62,000 nucleotides of DNA from Gnetum montanum (GCA_015680685.1 MNCI01004927.1:689491-751490); one strand, 5' to 3'; shown: positions 1 to 11,769, numbered from the stretch's first letter. The notes: generated by a model not told the origin, from the letters alone. Program-made: numbers and translations.

Positions 1-498
1 CGACTTGATTACGAGCATTTAAGTGTGACTGCTTGGTAGCCCAGTGGTGTAGCTAGGGGGATCTACGCTTGGTAACCCAGTGGCGTATTTGGGGTCTACG
101 CTTGGTAATCCCAGTGGCGTACCTAGGCCTATGCTTGGTAGTCCCAGTGGCAGTCGTGCACGAAGTCCAAGATGTGTACGGTTGATCAAGGAATCGGTTG
201 CTCGTCGCACTTAGGCTAGAGTAGATTTTCTTACCCTTTTTCCTCTTAGCTTAGAATTATTAAATATTATTTTCCACTGCCTTCAGGAGTAGCAATAGAA
301 TTAGGACACATCATACACCTCATCTAGACTAAACCATACGTGACATATGCAAAACTAGTCTAGATGGGAAGACAGCGAACTGCGACCTAAGGCTAACTTT
401 CTAGGTGCCACAACTAGTCCATCTGCGGAGTTCGACCGGATCGCGCTTGCGACGCTCGTTTCGTATAGTTGAGTGTAGGGGTACCTCGCCACTCATCA
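1..498 (+). mobile_element. Ath6: 3' part of an Athila-type LTR
   Basis: The segment ends in GTACCTCGCCACTCATCA, the same LTR terminus as Ath1 at 59381-59398. It carries the same internal short repeats (CGACTTGATTACGAGC, TGTACGG, AAGGAATCGG) seen three times in the Ath1 LTR. No primer site follows; the next base begins Tat2 antisense-gene sequence. This is therefore the 3' LTR of a plus-strand element, or a solo LTR, inserted into Tat2. Its 5' end lies outside the window, so the target duplication (right flank GTACT) cannot be tested. Confidence 0.85.
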
Positions 499-1517
499 GT
501 ACTTATACTTGCATGTGCCAAGCTTCAATGGGATCCTTCTAAGGCAACTCATATTGATGCCCTCCCTGAATTTCCAGGGAATATTAAACAAGTCCCCAGA
601 AAGGTTTACCATGCAGTTTCCGGTTGCATCGTACAAAACGCTAAGTCTCTCTGGACTTGTAGACGTTTAGTTGAGTACCTATGGGAGGAGGTGCACTCAT
701 TGAAGGAAACATTGGCAAAGGAGAGAGCGGAGAAGAGAGATCTTTAATCCCATGATGATTTTGCTACTGGTAGGTTGTCTGGTGATAGTACTTGACGTAT
801 GTCTGAGATCACCTATGCGTGTTACTGGACAGTTTTGAATAGCAAAGTGCAGGCAACACAGGATTTAGCCGAACAAAGGGCAGAGATGAATTTGCTGAAT
901 AGGAAATATCATGATTAGAAATTTCTGCTAAATTAGGGAAGTGGGGTCAAGATCAAGAGGATCACAAGCATTAGTACAAGAAGTGGTTAAAGGAGGAATC
1001 AGTTGAACATCGTTGGATGGAAATGTTCATTGATGGACTAGGCTTACATCTTACTTACGATAGGTTTGCCGAGTGCACTGAAGTAGAGGGATCCTGAGAG
1101 AACCATTACCACTGCCTCCGGGGAGGCTTCGATAGGCATGTTCTCTCTTGAGCACCCTCCTTGGACCTCGGTGGACAAGGGTAAAACCCTGGTTGGTATT
1201 GATCTTGGCCTAGAGGAGGATTGGGAAAATGTGCCTGAGAAGGAGATTTTACAGTGCTTAGAAGCCAGCCTAAGGTCTTCTTTGCCTATGAGTGTTTTAT
1301 TATGATGCTTACTTTTGTATGGTTTTGTTATTTTTAGTGTTAGTGTTAGTTTTTCTTCCAGGCTTTGTATTTATGAGTTGTTTTGTTATGCTTACCTATT
1401 TCTTGTTTTTTTGTTTTGTTGTAGGGACCTAGTAATAATGAGGCTGGCCCCAGTGGAGTGGGAGGGGATGGTGAGGAGGATTTTGGGGGCGAGCCCCCTC
1501 CTAGTACGGATGCATGA
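499..1517 (+). pseudogene. Tat2 antisense gene, 3' exons (decayed)
   Basis: This is the homologue of the last two exons of the Tat1 antisense gene (29212-30205). Shared blocks include WDPS, KSLWTCR, SEITY and TTASGE/VDKGK, in the same order. The first exon (499-1291) is cut at its 5' side by the Ath6 LTR and has in-frame stops (745-747 and others). A likely intron follows (1292-1424): GT donor after CCTATGA, pyrimidine-rich tract and TTGTTTTGTTGTAG acceptor. The last exon (1425-1517) is Gly/Glu/Pro-rich and ends in TGA. Tat2 runs on the minus strand, so this gene is again antisense to its host element. Function unknown; the preserved part is predicted to be mostly coiled coil. Confidence 0.6.
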
Positions 1518-2375
1518 GCTAACTGTTAATCTAGCTTTAGCTATTAAATGTTTTGGATTTTTGGATGTTTAATGGAAATATATGATGGACAAATGTAATG
1601 ATATGGATCTATTCATGGCATAATGTGTTCTAATTCTATTACCATATTGGTGTTCAAGATTTATTTATTTTTATATGTTTTCTCTTTTTATTTTTTTTTG
1701 TTGTTTTTCTTGTTTTCTCAGGTATATTGTGAACATATGCATGTAACTGAATGTAAAATGAGATTTCAAAATGTAGAATGAAACGTAATGCAAATATTTG
1801 TAAAAGGAAAAAGTATCGAGAATGCACTAATTGAAATTGTAACTTATGACATGTAAATAAAAATTTGACATAACGTAATGAAATTTTGTAAACTTGCAAC
1901 TTACTAAGATCTAGTTTAAGGCCATTTCGGGCTGTGCACATCAGTTTAAAGTCATGGTGGACTTATATCTGTGTTGAAAGAAAATAATGAGGGATTACTA
2001 GTTTTAGGCCATAGTGGGCCAAAAGCGATAACAGTTTTGGGAAACTCAAAGGAATCGGCCATTTCTGACCATGGCTAGTTTAATGTCATTGCAGACATTC
2101 GCTAGCAGTTTAACGGCGTACCAGATGGTTGATAGTTTAATGTCATTCCAAACGCTTGGTAGTTTGCTCTAGTTATTGAGTCATTTTTTTATTTGTCATA
2201 GTTTGATGTGAGGGGTAGGACATGTAGGTATGATCTTATACTCCCCTTCACCTTCACCGAAGATGTTAAAAGGTAGTTCTGACTAAGAGACATCAGCAGG
2301 AATGGCTCCTATGTCAGTGTTGTCCAATGCTTCCTCAGTTTTAGTAGGATCATGAGTTAACGGTTGGTTCATGTC
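1518..2375 (-). repeat. Tat2 non-coding stretch with hairpin-TTAAACT modules
   Basis: No gene is visible. 1560-1900 is plain AT-rich DNA. From 1914 to 2160, read on the minus strand, there are short hairpins each followed by TTAAACT or TAAAACT: GGCC arms at 1920-1933 and 2007-2020, AGTC/GACT arms at 1950-1963, AATGTC/GACATT arms at 2082-2099, and a partly decayed pair at 2057-2070. Each loop is 6 nt. The position, between the antisense gene and PR, is the same as in Tat1 (28596-28800). Confidence 0.7.
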
Positions 2376-2867
2376 TTAAAGTGTGCTCATGGTTTCTTGT
2401 TTAGGCTCAAAGAACTCAACCTCTGATCCTTGATCCATTCCTAGGTGCATGGAAGTGAGTGATGTTGTCGTGTCCCCGTGTATGAAAATTTCACTGCCCT
2501 CATCAGGTAGGTGGATTTCTTGATGGATAGGTGGGGATACAGCTCTTAGTTGAGCTAGCCAAGGTTGTCCTAGAATTAGATTGAACCCTGGCATTTCATC
2601 AACCACTACGAATTAAGCCGATTTGGGGAATTGGTCCCCTGCTACGATATCCAAGGTAAGTATGCCTTTTACCACGACACGGGAACCACTGAAGGATTTT
2701 AAAAAAGATGTTGCTGTGGGCCGTATTTGCTCTGTGAGACCTACTTTTTCAATGATAGGAAAATGTATTACATTTGTTGCTACACCATCATCGACATGCA
2801 CCCTACGTATCTTGAAGTGGTTGACTTGTATTGTTATGAACATAGGGGCTGTAGTGACCTCTCCCAT
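2376..2867 (-). pseudogene. Tat2 protease domain (one stop)
   Basis: Retroviral-type aspartic protease of a Tat/Ogre-like element, which would cleave the Gag-Pol polyprotein. The frame runs from MGEVTTAPMF through the active-site region VHVDDGVATNV to GQPWLAQL and a Glu-rich tail. A single in-frame TAA near 2607-2609 splits it into two open stretches in the same frame. Tat1 has the matching domain at 27800-28270 with VHVDDGAATNV. Both copies have DDG where many LTR elements have D-S/T-G, so the substitution is a family trait and not decay. Confidence 0.75.
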
Positions 2868-5800
2868 TTTCTCATCTTGCTTAATATCATTGGCATGAAA
2901 TTCTAGGGATGTGGATCATGATTCTTGAGGTTGTGGGGACAGTACCGCATAAATGGATGGCTCATCCACAGGAAGGTCCTCGCTAACAGGAATTGAAGTC
3001 AACATACGCACGAGAGCTTCCCTATGTACCAGTGAGGTCATTACTAGATCATACAGGCTTAAGGAGGTGTTCTTTTGTTTCAAAGCCTATGTGACTTGGG
3101 TCAACGCACTTGCTAAATCTTTACCACTTGGAATTATTTTGTCTGTGGAGACTTGGTCCATTTGACCCAGCATTCGTATCTCTTGTGGAGGGATTTTTGT
3201 GTTAGCAGCTGGGGACGTCAAGTTTGGGACATTGGGAGTACTAGTATTCTTGTCTTAATGACTTATGCTAGGTTCATTGGTGGGCGGAACCATAGGAACA
3301 ACATTTAGCGGTATGGGCTTCAGTGGTCCTAATTTGTGCTCATGATGTTCTCTTTCCAGGCGCTCTCTTGTTAGCCTGTCAACAAGGCATTCTCGCAGGG
3401 GTCATGGGGGAACGGTAGGGGGTTGCATGTCAGGGTGTTTTGGCACCCGGATCACGAAGGGAGTGGGTCAGTTTTCTGATGGTGTGGTTGTTGTTGCAAC
3501 AAAAGGAGGTACACGAATGACGAATGGATTTTGTGGTGTAGGGAATGTGCGTATGAAAAAAGGGATTTGGGGAGGCATTGGGGTAGGTGTGGTTTCACAA
3601 GGCCTATGAATTACGAAAGGTTTTCGAGGGATGCCTTGTTCATTCTCCATATGGATAGTATTAATCACATATGGTGCATCATTGGTATTGAGAGGATCCT
3701 TGTAGACCCCCATGGGTTGGTTTTGGGGCTTTACCGAGTTTACCTCGTCAAATACTATTTCACCCCTGTCAATCATGCGCTGTATATCTTATTTTATGGT
3801 GAAAGAGTAGTCAGTTTTGTGCCCACACCATTGATGATATTCACAAAACCTATCCAACCTAAAGCCTCTTGGAACAGGGGGCTCATTGGCTGTACTAAAG
3901 TTGGATTTTTAGCCAACTCACAGAATTTATTGTGTTTTTGGGATGCCATGGGGGACATTTGTTTGTGTTGGATTAAATCGGCCTTTAGAAGTTGATCTAA
4001 AAATTGTGAAGGCTTCATAGGTAAGGGTGTGTACTTGGTAGGATCTTTTCATTCAAATGTATGAGTGTGACCCATGTTTGTGGTTTTTGTTGAGGAAGAT
4101 TTAGGTGTAGGTCTAGACATGTTTCTTTCATGGCTAGTTGGAGTAGTGGGTTCTTTTCCTCTCTGTCCTGAATTGTTTGGTCGAGTTGTCTCCGCCACCG
4201 CTGTTACCTTCATTTTAGACTTATCCTTATCCTTCCTCCTATGTTGGCTCTTAAAGGCTAAGTAAGCTGGGTCATTACTTGATTGTGCCGCCTCTTCTAT
4301 GTTCTTAATTTGTGCAAATGCTTAACTCAAAGTACGAGCACTCAAATAATAAAGTTTTGATTTAACGAAATCATTGACAGCATCCTTAAGAATGGTAAGC
4401 AAGTATGTCTCAGGTATGGGCTTGTGAAGTTCATTCAATGCTACGCTCCACCTTTGGATGAATTTTTGCACTGGCTCTAATGACGCTTGTTTAACCTGAA
4501 TCAAACCATCTAGTGTGGCTTCAGGCTTTAAATTATATTTAAAATGGGTAACGAACTGATGTAACAAATATTCCAGAGAGGATATGGAGTTATGGGATAG
4601 AGCTCAGTACCATTCTAAGGCTCTTCCTATTAGGGACATAGCAAATACACGTAGAATTACATGAGGCCAGGCTTGAAGCAATAGACATTCTAGTCGAAAT
4701 GTTACCAGATGGGTGTTTGGATCTCCCTCTCAATTGTACTTGGTTAGTTGAGGTAATGAGATTCCCTTTGGAAAGGTTAATGGTGGAACTGAAGGGTGAT
4801 TAGATCATCTTGGTAGAAGTCCAGCACCTTGACTTCCTCAGTGTTTATAGTTTTAAGGCACTTTAACTCCTTGGTTAATGAGTGCATCATTTTTTTTGTT
4901 TCTACCCACTCTTGGGCGGTAGGCAGACCAGTGGGTTGAGTGGATTATGATTGATAGTAATTTGACGGTTGCATTGTTTGTGGAAAGGGGGGCTGTTGGA
5001 TTGTCAGTTGTTGTGGTCAAGCAACATTTAGAGATGGGATTGCAGGATGTGGTACACTGTAGTGAGTAGGTTGGTGTTGCTGAATAGCTGGTGAAACCCG
5101 CTGCCTAGCCACAGGTTGTGAGGTGACACCTTGAACATGTTGGGCTGAAGTAATCAGAGGTGCTCCATGGTTTTGTACTTGTGGTATGTAGTGGATGGAC
5201 GTGGAAGCTGGTATAACTGATGGCATCCTAATTACTTGAGGTCAAAAAATTGATCCTGCATTAGTTTGATGAGGGGGGTTGTTGGGACTGTACTTGCGGA
5301 GGTATGATGGAGATGGACATATCAGATTGAATGTTGGGCCTGGGGAAGGTTGGAATGCCAGTGGGTACTTCCAGTGGGAATGCCAGTGGGTACTTCCAGT
5401 GGGAATGCCAGTGGGTCTCTTCTACGAAAGATTGGAATGATGGGTTTGTATGGGCATGAGGATTGATGGTATGGTATGAATCTTCATGCTCAGATTGGGC
5501 CACAAAGTCGTCTTCCTCATCTTCGCTCTGAGGCTCTATTAGAGGTGGCTGCAAGGTTTGATTCCTTGCCATGAGAAGCTAAGATATGAGACAATGATGG
5601 GGCTTGGAAAGGGGGATTACGTCATATACTGAGAGAATGCACTCACGACCTCCCTTGTAGATGAGTTCATAGTTTCTCTTTGCTTCTCTTTCTATGTGAT
5701 TGATAGGCAATTTGGCTTGAATCTTCACACAAATGAAATTATATTATTCTGGTTTGAGGATTGCATAAGTAGGGTCCCTACCCTATAGCTTAAGTGACTG

Positions 5801-5929
5801 GCGAGTTGGCCCTTGAGGGTTTATTGTTTCAATGGCAGTTATGGGTTCTGTCGTAGTCATAGGGTTCGAGGTCTTGGCCCCAAAGTCAAAGATCTGTAGC
5901 ATGGCTGTGTTGATGTGGGAAGATTCCAT
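2868..5929 (-). pseudogene. Tat2 Gag (broken)
   Basis: Capsid/nucleocapsid precursor of Tat2, translated on the minus strand from ATG at 5929. The acidic N-terminal block EDEEDDF-AQSEHEDSYHT (about 5520) matches Tat1 at 24750. The Gag core is at 4320-4567 (LEPVQKFIQRWS, SKLYYLSARTLS). The segment after the CCHC knuckle (3468-3776) holds Pro-rich PFVIRVPP-type repeats. Many stops and frameshifts interrupt it. About 5350-5416 holds three head-to-tail copies of a ~25-bp unit (CCAGTGGGAATG...), a local triplication that keeps the frame. Gag and PR were one frame in the intact element, as in Tat1. Confidence 0.75.
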
Positions 5930-6463
5930 AGTAGTGTGAGCAAGCTAGCTTGTCAAGCCGGGTGTGAGTAACTGGGCTTAACATGAGTAAGTTGAGCGTG
6001 AGTGGCGAGGCTCAGCGTGAGTAAGTTGAGTGTGAGTGACTGGGCTTAGTGTTAGTAAGCTGGGCGTGAGTGAGTGGGCTTAGCATGGGTAAGCTGAGCG
6101 TGAATGACTGGGCTCAGCATGAGTAAGCTGAGCATGAATAACTAGCTTGACAAGCTGAGCGTGAGCCAGGCAAGATGTAGGTTGTAAGTGATGAAAGAAG
6201 CTCACTATGATCAGTCGATGGTGGTGGTGGGAACATTGCTTGGTAGGCTGTATATGAGGTGGATTGTCTAGGCAGCATGTGTACGCTATTTAGGTTATGA
6301 TTGTAGAATTTGAAGGGTTGTATGCTTGATTAATTTAGCGTGAGCAGACTAGGGTGAGCTTAAGCAAGCTGGGCTTGAGCAAGCTTAGCTTGAGTTTGGC
6401 GCCTAGTCTGTGCAGTGTTTAAGGTAGCGTGATCAACATTTTTAACAGGACGGTAAATAGTTA
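5930..6463 (-). repeat. Tat2 leader with degenerate GCGTGAG/AAGCT repeats
   Basis: The untranslated leader between primer site and gag. 5935-6180 is a degenerate minisatellite on the theme GCGTGAGTAAGCTGAGC / GACTGGGCTTAG. Similar words (CAGCGTGAGC, GGCTTGACAAGC) occur in the LTR, so the array probably grew from LTR-like sequence. Tat1 has a different minisatellite at the same place (23985-24260). No coding potential is seen. Confidence 0.6.
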
Positions 6464-6482
6464 GGCCCTCCTTCTAGCGCCA
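6464..6482 (-). other. Tat2 primer binding site
   Basis: On the minus strand this reads TGGCGCTAGAAGGAGGGCC and starts 6 nt after the 5' LTR end. Tat1 has the same site with one change at 23851-23869 (TGGCACTAGAAGGAGGGCC). The TGG start and its position just inside the LTR identify it as the tRNA primer site. I do not assign the tRNA. Confidence 0.8.
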
Positions 6483-6488
6483 ATTTAC

Positions 6489-8199
6489 TGTATTGATTGA
6501 AATCATCAACGTGAGGCTAGAAGGGAAAACAAACGCCGAAAGATTGTCGGAGAGACACAGTTGACCCTGCCTTCACGTGAGGATAAGCTGGAAAAGGAAA
6601 CGAAGGTAGAGTGCCTTGGATGGTTTGCATGCAAATCAACCAAGGACATCCCCAAGCGTAAGCTATGGCTAGCACTGCATTTTTCATAACTGATGACGTA
6701 CAAAATATAAATAGTGACGCAAAAAATGCAAACAGAGCGTATACAGAACTATATTGTAAATAAAGCATAAACAAAGCAAAAAATGTAAATGGAAGGTAAT
6801 AATGAACTGTATTCTATTAATTAACAAAGATGTGCACTGGTCAAAGCGTAGTTGCGTGTGTGGATGGCAAGTCAAGCACTAAGCCCCGGGGTGATGTGTT
6901 TACAGGTGCTTGGATGCTAGGAGTCACGTGTGCCTGAGCGTCCAAATTTGCTAGTCAATGCTCCTTAAGCAGTCAACCTTCAAAATTGCCAACCTCGTTT
7001 ATGTGAATGGACGGGGTATTTATAGGGTTTGGCTAGGCTCGGGTATGGAATTCATGGATGAAATCAACGGTTGAGAGATGACAGGAAAATGGATCATGTG
7101 ACACGTGTTAGATGGACAGCTGTGTATGAATTGGACGTGTGTAGGCAAGCTACGTTCTTGACTAGATGCACTGTATCTTACAACATGTGTTGGCTTACGC
7201 AAGCTAGCTTACGCCAATAGAAGTAGATGATACAATTTAGATCATAAGAGCTTGACAAGCCCACAAATGGTGAAAATTTACAAAAATGATAGTGTATAAC
7301 AAGAGAAATTGACTTTGGCTCACTTGATCCATGGATTGACTACTGCAGGATGTCGACTTGAGTGGTTTTGTGGCTGTTTGAGGCATTTCTATTCCACCGA
7401 AGCTTCCAGAGTGAGTTGATTTTGTCTTGGCATGTCCTCAACATGTGTTTGGTGTGCTTTTGACTGGGCGTGACCAGTACTCACACTGGACTCACGTTGT
7501 ACTCACCCTGCTAGCATGACCTCAGCATAACCTAAGAAAAATGACATATTTCACACCAATTTTTGCTCCTTTGAAGCTTATTTCTTGAATGCAACAATTA
7601 CCTGACTGTGGTTGACCCTGAGAGTGATCTACAAGTCAAAAATTGAGCTTGGATGTGCCTTGTTTTGAACACTTTTGGTAGCTCACATTGGACTCACGCT
7701 GCCAGCGTGACCACAACGTGAGCTACAAAAACTTTACGATTTTGGACCTGAACTATGAAATTCTGGAGGTTGGGACTTGAAGTTGTTAACAATGAACCTT
7801 GAGGATGACTTGCACCTTTTGAATCAAATCATTTTAACTTGGTTTTGAGGCTCTCAGAGTTGGTCACGCTGGACTCACGCTGCCAACGTGACCTTAGTGT
7901 GACGACAACGTGAGTGAGAAAATTTGTACAATTTGGCCCAAAATTTGAAATCCTAAAGACTAAAACTTGAAGTGGAAAATAGTGACTCTTGAGGATGGCT
8001 TGCACCTTGACTTGATTTTGAAGTCATTGGAGTTACTCACGCTGAGGGCAAGCTGGCTTGACAAGCCCAACGTGAGCAGGCCAGCTTGACAAGCTGAGTG
8101 TGAGTTCCATGCCTTAGTCAAATTTTTGTCTCCCAAAATCTAAAAAGGCTCTGAGTTGTTCTTGTTTCAAAATGTTAGGCCAAAATTAGTGGTGTTTTA
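6489..8199 (-). mobile_element. Tat2 5' LTR
   Basis: A 1711-bp LTR on the minus strand, from TAAAACACCAC (TG mutated to TA) at 8199 to ...CAATACA at 6489, with the primer site just inside. It is collinear along its whole length with solo LTR 8290-10001. It shares the start TGAAACACCAC and several blocks (for example GGCACTCTGCCTTCG) with the Tat1 LTRs. Inverted heptamers CACGCTG/CAGCGTG recur. The right flank (8200 on) is Ath5 integrase, so Tat2 sits inside Ath5. Confidence 0.85.
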
Positions 8200-8289
8200 C
8201 AGTGGTCGATGTACAATTAGTAACAGCTACTGCTTCTACCTATTTTATGCAGTAGTTGATTGCTATGATAATATATGCCTTTTCGTTGG
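8200..8289 (-). pseudogene. Ath5 integrase, 90-bp fragment between two insertions
   Basis: This short piece aligns with the Ath3 integrase at 18910-19006 (a VDYxTKW-like block read on the minus strand). It is isolated because Tat2 lies on its left and solo LTR Tat3 on its right. Its last five bases, GTTGG, are the Tat3 target duplication. The frame continues at 10002. Confidence 0.75.
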
Positions 8290-10001
8290 TGTACTGACCG
8301 AAATCGTTAGCGTGAGGCTGGAAGGGAAAACAAATGCCGAAATATTTTCAGAGAGACATAGCTAAACCTGCTTTTGCATGAGGGCAAGCTGGAAAAGGAA
8401 ACGAAGGCAGAGTGCCTTGGATGGTCTGCATGGAAATCAACCAAGGACTTCCCCGAGCGTAAGCTATGGCTAGCACTCGGGTTACTGTAACTTATGATGT
8501 ACAAAATGTAAATAGTGATGCACGAAATGCAAAATAGAGCATATACAGAACTGTATTGTAAACAAAGAATAAACAAAGCAAATAATGTAAATGGAAGGAA
8601 ATAATGAATTGTATTCTATTTCTTAACAAAGATGTGCACCGGTCAAAGCGTAGTTGCGTGTGTGGATGGTAAGTCAAGCACTAAGCCCCAGGGTGATGTG
8701 TTTACAGGTGTTTGGATGCTAGGAGTCACATGTGCCTGAGCATCCAAAGTTGCTAGTCAATGCTCCTTAAGCTGTCAACCTTCAAAATTGCCAACCCCGT
8801 TTATGTGAATGGATGGGGTATTTATAGGGTTTGGCTAGGCTCGGGCACGAAATTCATGGATGGAATCAACGGTTGAGAGATGAGAGGAAAACAGATCTGT
8901 GACATGTGTTAGATGGATAGCTGTGTATGAATTGGACATGTGTAGGCAAGCTACGTTCTTGATTGGATGCACTGTATCTTACAGTGTCTATTGGCTTACG
9001 CAAGCTAGCTTATGCCTATAGAAGAAGACGATACAATTTGGAGTGTAAGAGCTTGACAAGCCCACAAATGATGAAAATTTACAAAAATGATAGTTTACAA
9101 TAAGAGAAATTGACTCCAGCTCACTTGATCCATGGATTGACTGCTGCAGGATGTCGACTTGAGTGGTTTTGTGGCTATTTGAGGCATTTCTATTCCACTG
9201 AAGCTTCCAGCATGAGTTGATTTTGTCTTGGCATGTCCTCAGCATGTGTTTGGCATGATTTTGACCAAGAATGACTAGTACTCACGCTGGACTCACGCTG
9301 TACTCACGCTGCAAGTGTGACCTCAGCGTGACCTGAGAAAAATGACACATTTCACACCAATTTTTGCTTCTTTGAAGCCTATTTCTTGAATGCAACAATT
9401 GCCTGATTGCCTGACTATGGTTGACCCTGAGAGTAATCTGCAAGTCAAAAATTGAGCTTGGATGTGCCTTGTTTTGAACCACTTTTGGTAGCTCACGTTG
9501 GACTCACGCTGCCAATGTGAGCTCTGTGTGGCCACAACATGAGCTACAAAAACTTTGCGACTTTTGACCTAAAATTTGGAATTCTGGAGGCTGGGAATTG
9601 AAGTTGTCAATAAAGAACCTTGAGGATGACTTACACCTTTTGAATCAAACCATTTCAACTTGTTTTTGAGGCTCTCAGAGTTGGTCATGCTGGACTCACA
9701 CTGCCAGCGTGACCACAACGTGAGTGAGAAAATTTGTACAATTTGGCTTAAAATTTGAAGTCCCGAATGCTAAAACTTGAAGTGGAAAATAGTGACTCTT
9801 GAGGATGGCTTGCACCTTGACTTGATTTTGAAGTCGTTGGAGTTACTCATACTGAGGGCAAGCCGGCTTGACAAGCTTAGCGTGAGCAGGCCAGCTTGAC
9901 AAGCTGAGTGTGAGTTCCATGCCTTTTTTGCCTCCCAAAAGCTAAAAAGGCTCTGAGTTGTTCTTGTTTGAAAGTGTTAGGTCAAAATTAGTGGTGTTTC
10001 A
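8290..10001 (-). mobile_element. Tat3: solo LTR of the Tat family
   Basis: A 1712-bp LTR with termini TGAAACACCAC...GTCAGTACA on the minus strand. It is flanked by a perfect 5-bp target duplication, GTTGG at 8285-8289 and 10002-10006. No internal sequence or primer site adjoins it. Removing the LTR and one duplication restores continuous Ath5 integrase sequence matching Ath3 at 19000-19030. It is the product of LTR-LTR recombination. It is same-subfamily and same-orientation with the Tat2 LTR only 90 bp away. Confidence 0.92.
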
Positions 10002-10384
10002 GTTGGACATGGGTGTGATGGGGCCCATGAAGCCAATGCTCCATATGTTAAAAAGATCTAGTGGTTGAATCCACTATTGAGGACCTTCGATGCGAGTGGT
10101 TATCCCCCCATCACGTTGACAACATTCACAAGATTTGATAAAATAGTGGGCATCCTTGAAGAGTGTAGGCCAATAGTATCCTACCATCAGGATTTTTATG
10201 GTCGTGCATCTCCTTCCATAGTGGCCTCCACAAGACCCTTTGTGAGCATCTCGAAGAATGTGCAATTGATCTTTGTTAGGGACACACCAACGAATCAGGC
10301 CATCGGCACATACCTTGTAAAGGTGTCTGTTGATTTCCATGAAATATTTGGCTCAATGAAGAAATTGTTGCTTCGTTCTGAAGT
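10002..10384 (-). pseudogene. Ath5 integrase zinc-finger and core start
   Basis: Minus-strand integrase N-terminus. 10074-10340 holds the HHCC zinc-finger region: LRDAHKGSCGGHYGRR, then CECCQRDGG. The WGIDFMGPI-type first catalytic block lies just downstream toward 10010 (GGGCCCATGAAGCC region). It matches the Ath3 finger at 19079-19405. The rest of the integrase is split by Tat3 and Tat2 and is otherwise outside the window. Nonfunctional. Confidence 0.75.
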
Positions 10385-11769
10385 CATGATCTTATGGCAT
10401 CTCTTGAGTGAGAAGATAGATGAGGATGCCATTATACCATATTGTTGTTATAAGCGTTTGTTCATTTATTACTCCTGTAAAGAGGAGTTCATCTGAAAAA
10501 TGATTTGAGAGTGAGCTCTCATCCTCTTTATTATTCCATCTTAAGCGAGAGAGGTGGTCAGTGGTTCCTTTTTGATCTACCATCGTGAGATTGAATTCCT
10601 ACAAGATCACAAGCCGTTGTGTAACACGAGGGCTCATCGTTGGCTTATTCATGAGGAAGCAGATTGCCTTGTGGTATGTGTGCATAAATACATTGTAGCT
10701 AGCACATAGTGCCTAAACTTTTTCAAAGAATACATTACACTCATTAGTTCTTTTTCTGTGGTGGTGGAATTTAATTGTGCTCCCACAATGCTTCAACTCA
10801 TACAGTGGATGTAGTATGGTCGTTTCTTATCGTCCATTTCATGAACACTACTTCGACGTAGTTAGATGCATCTATAATGATGTGGAAGGGTCTGGACTAG
10901 TTTGGTGCTTGTAGGATTGATGTTTCTACAAGTTTCTCCTTTAACTATTGGAATGCATGTTCACATTCCTTGGTCTAGATGAAAGGTGCATCTTTCTTTG
11001 TAAGCTCTACCAATGGTTTTCTAATCTTAGAGAAATTCTCTATGAATCGCCAATAGTAGCCAGTGTGTCCAAAGAATAATTGAACATCTTTAACTATCTC
11101 TGACTAGCGTGTTATTCCTTGGATGACCTTTATCTTTCCTAGGTCTACCTCAATTCCGTTTTGCAAAATTCAATGCCCTAGTACAATGCCTTCTTGGACC
11201 ATGAGATGGCTCTTTTGCCAGTTGAGCCATAGGTTTGTTTCAACACATCTCTTTAATACTTGCTCAAGGTGGTCTAAGGCTTGCTCAAACATAGCTCCAT
11301 AGGTGGAAAAGTCATCCATGAAGACTTCCACACCACTATCAGTTTGCTATTGGAAGATACTAAGGACTAGGCATTGAAATGTTGTAGGGGCATTGCATAA
11401 ACCAAATGGCATCTTACAATATGTAAAGTTCCCCAAGGACTTGTGAATGTTGTCTTGGCATGATCTTTTGGCATAATTTGGATTTGGTTATAGCCACTAT
11501 AACCATCTAAGAAGCTATTATAAAAATGCCTAGATATTTTGTTCAACACTTAATCCACAAATGGCAACGGAAAATGATCTTTAAACGTTTCCATATTTAA
11601 CAGCCTAAAGTCGAGACAGACTTGCCACTTGCCACCTTTATTTGGCACAATTACGAGTGGGCTAACCCACTCACTAGCTATGATGGGATAGATGAACCTT
11701 TCCTTGAGGAGTTGTTCAATTTCCTCTTTGATGATTTGCTTCAATTTGGGGTTCAACCACCTCTGTGGT
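10385..11769 (-). pseudogene. Ath5 reverse transcriptase and RNase H (broken)
   Basis: Athila-type RT read on the minus strand. NPKLKQIIKEEIEQLLK (about 11750), SEWVSPLVIVP and FLLDFR-type fingers are followed by FLDGYSGYNQIQI (about 11500) and the catalytic VFMDDF block (about 11310-11330). RNase H follows to about 10390, with ASRxIVGA/Y-type blocks only partly readable. Several stops and frameshifts break the frame, for example after VRCHLVYAMP. The gene order PR-RT-RH-INT is that of Ty3/gypsy. Inactive. Confidence 0.8.

Noticed and set aside
1654-1941. 95-codon minus-strand frame rich in Lys, Phe and Ile
   Set aside because: AT-rich non-coding DNA between the antisense gene and the hairpin cluster of Tat2.
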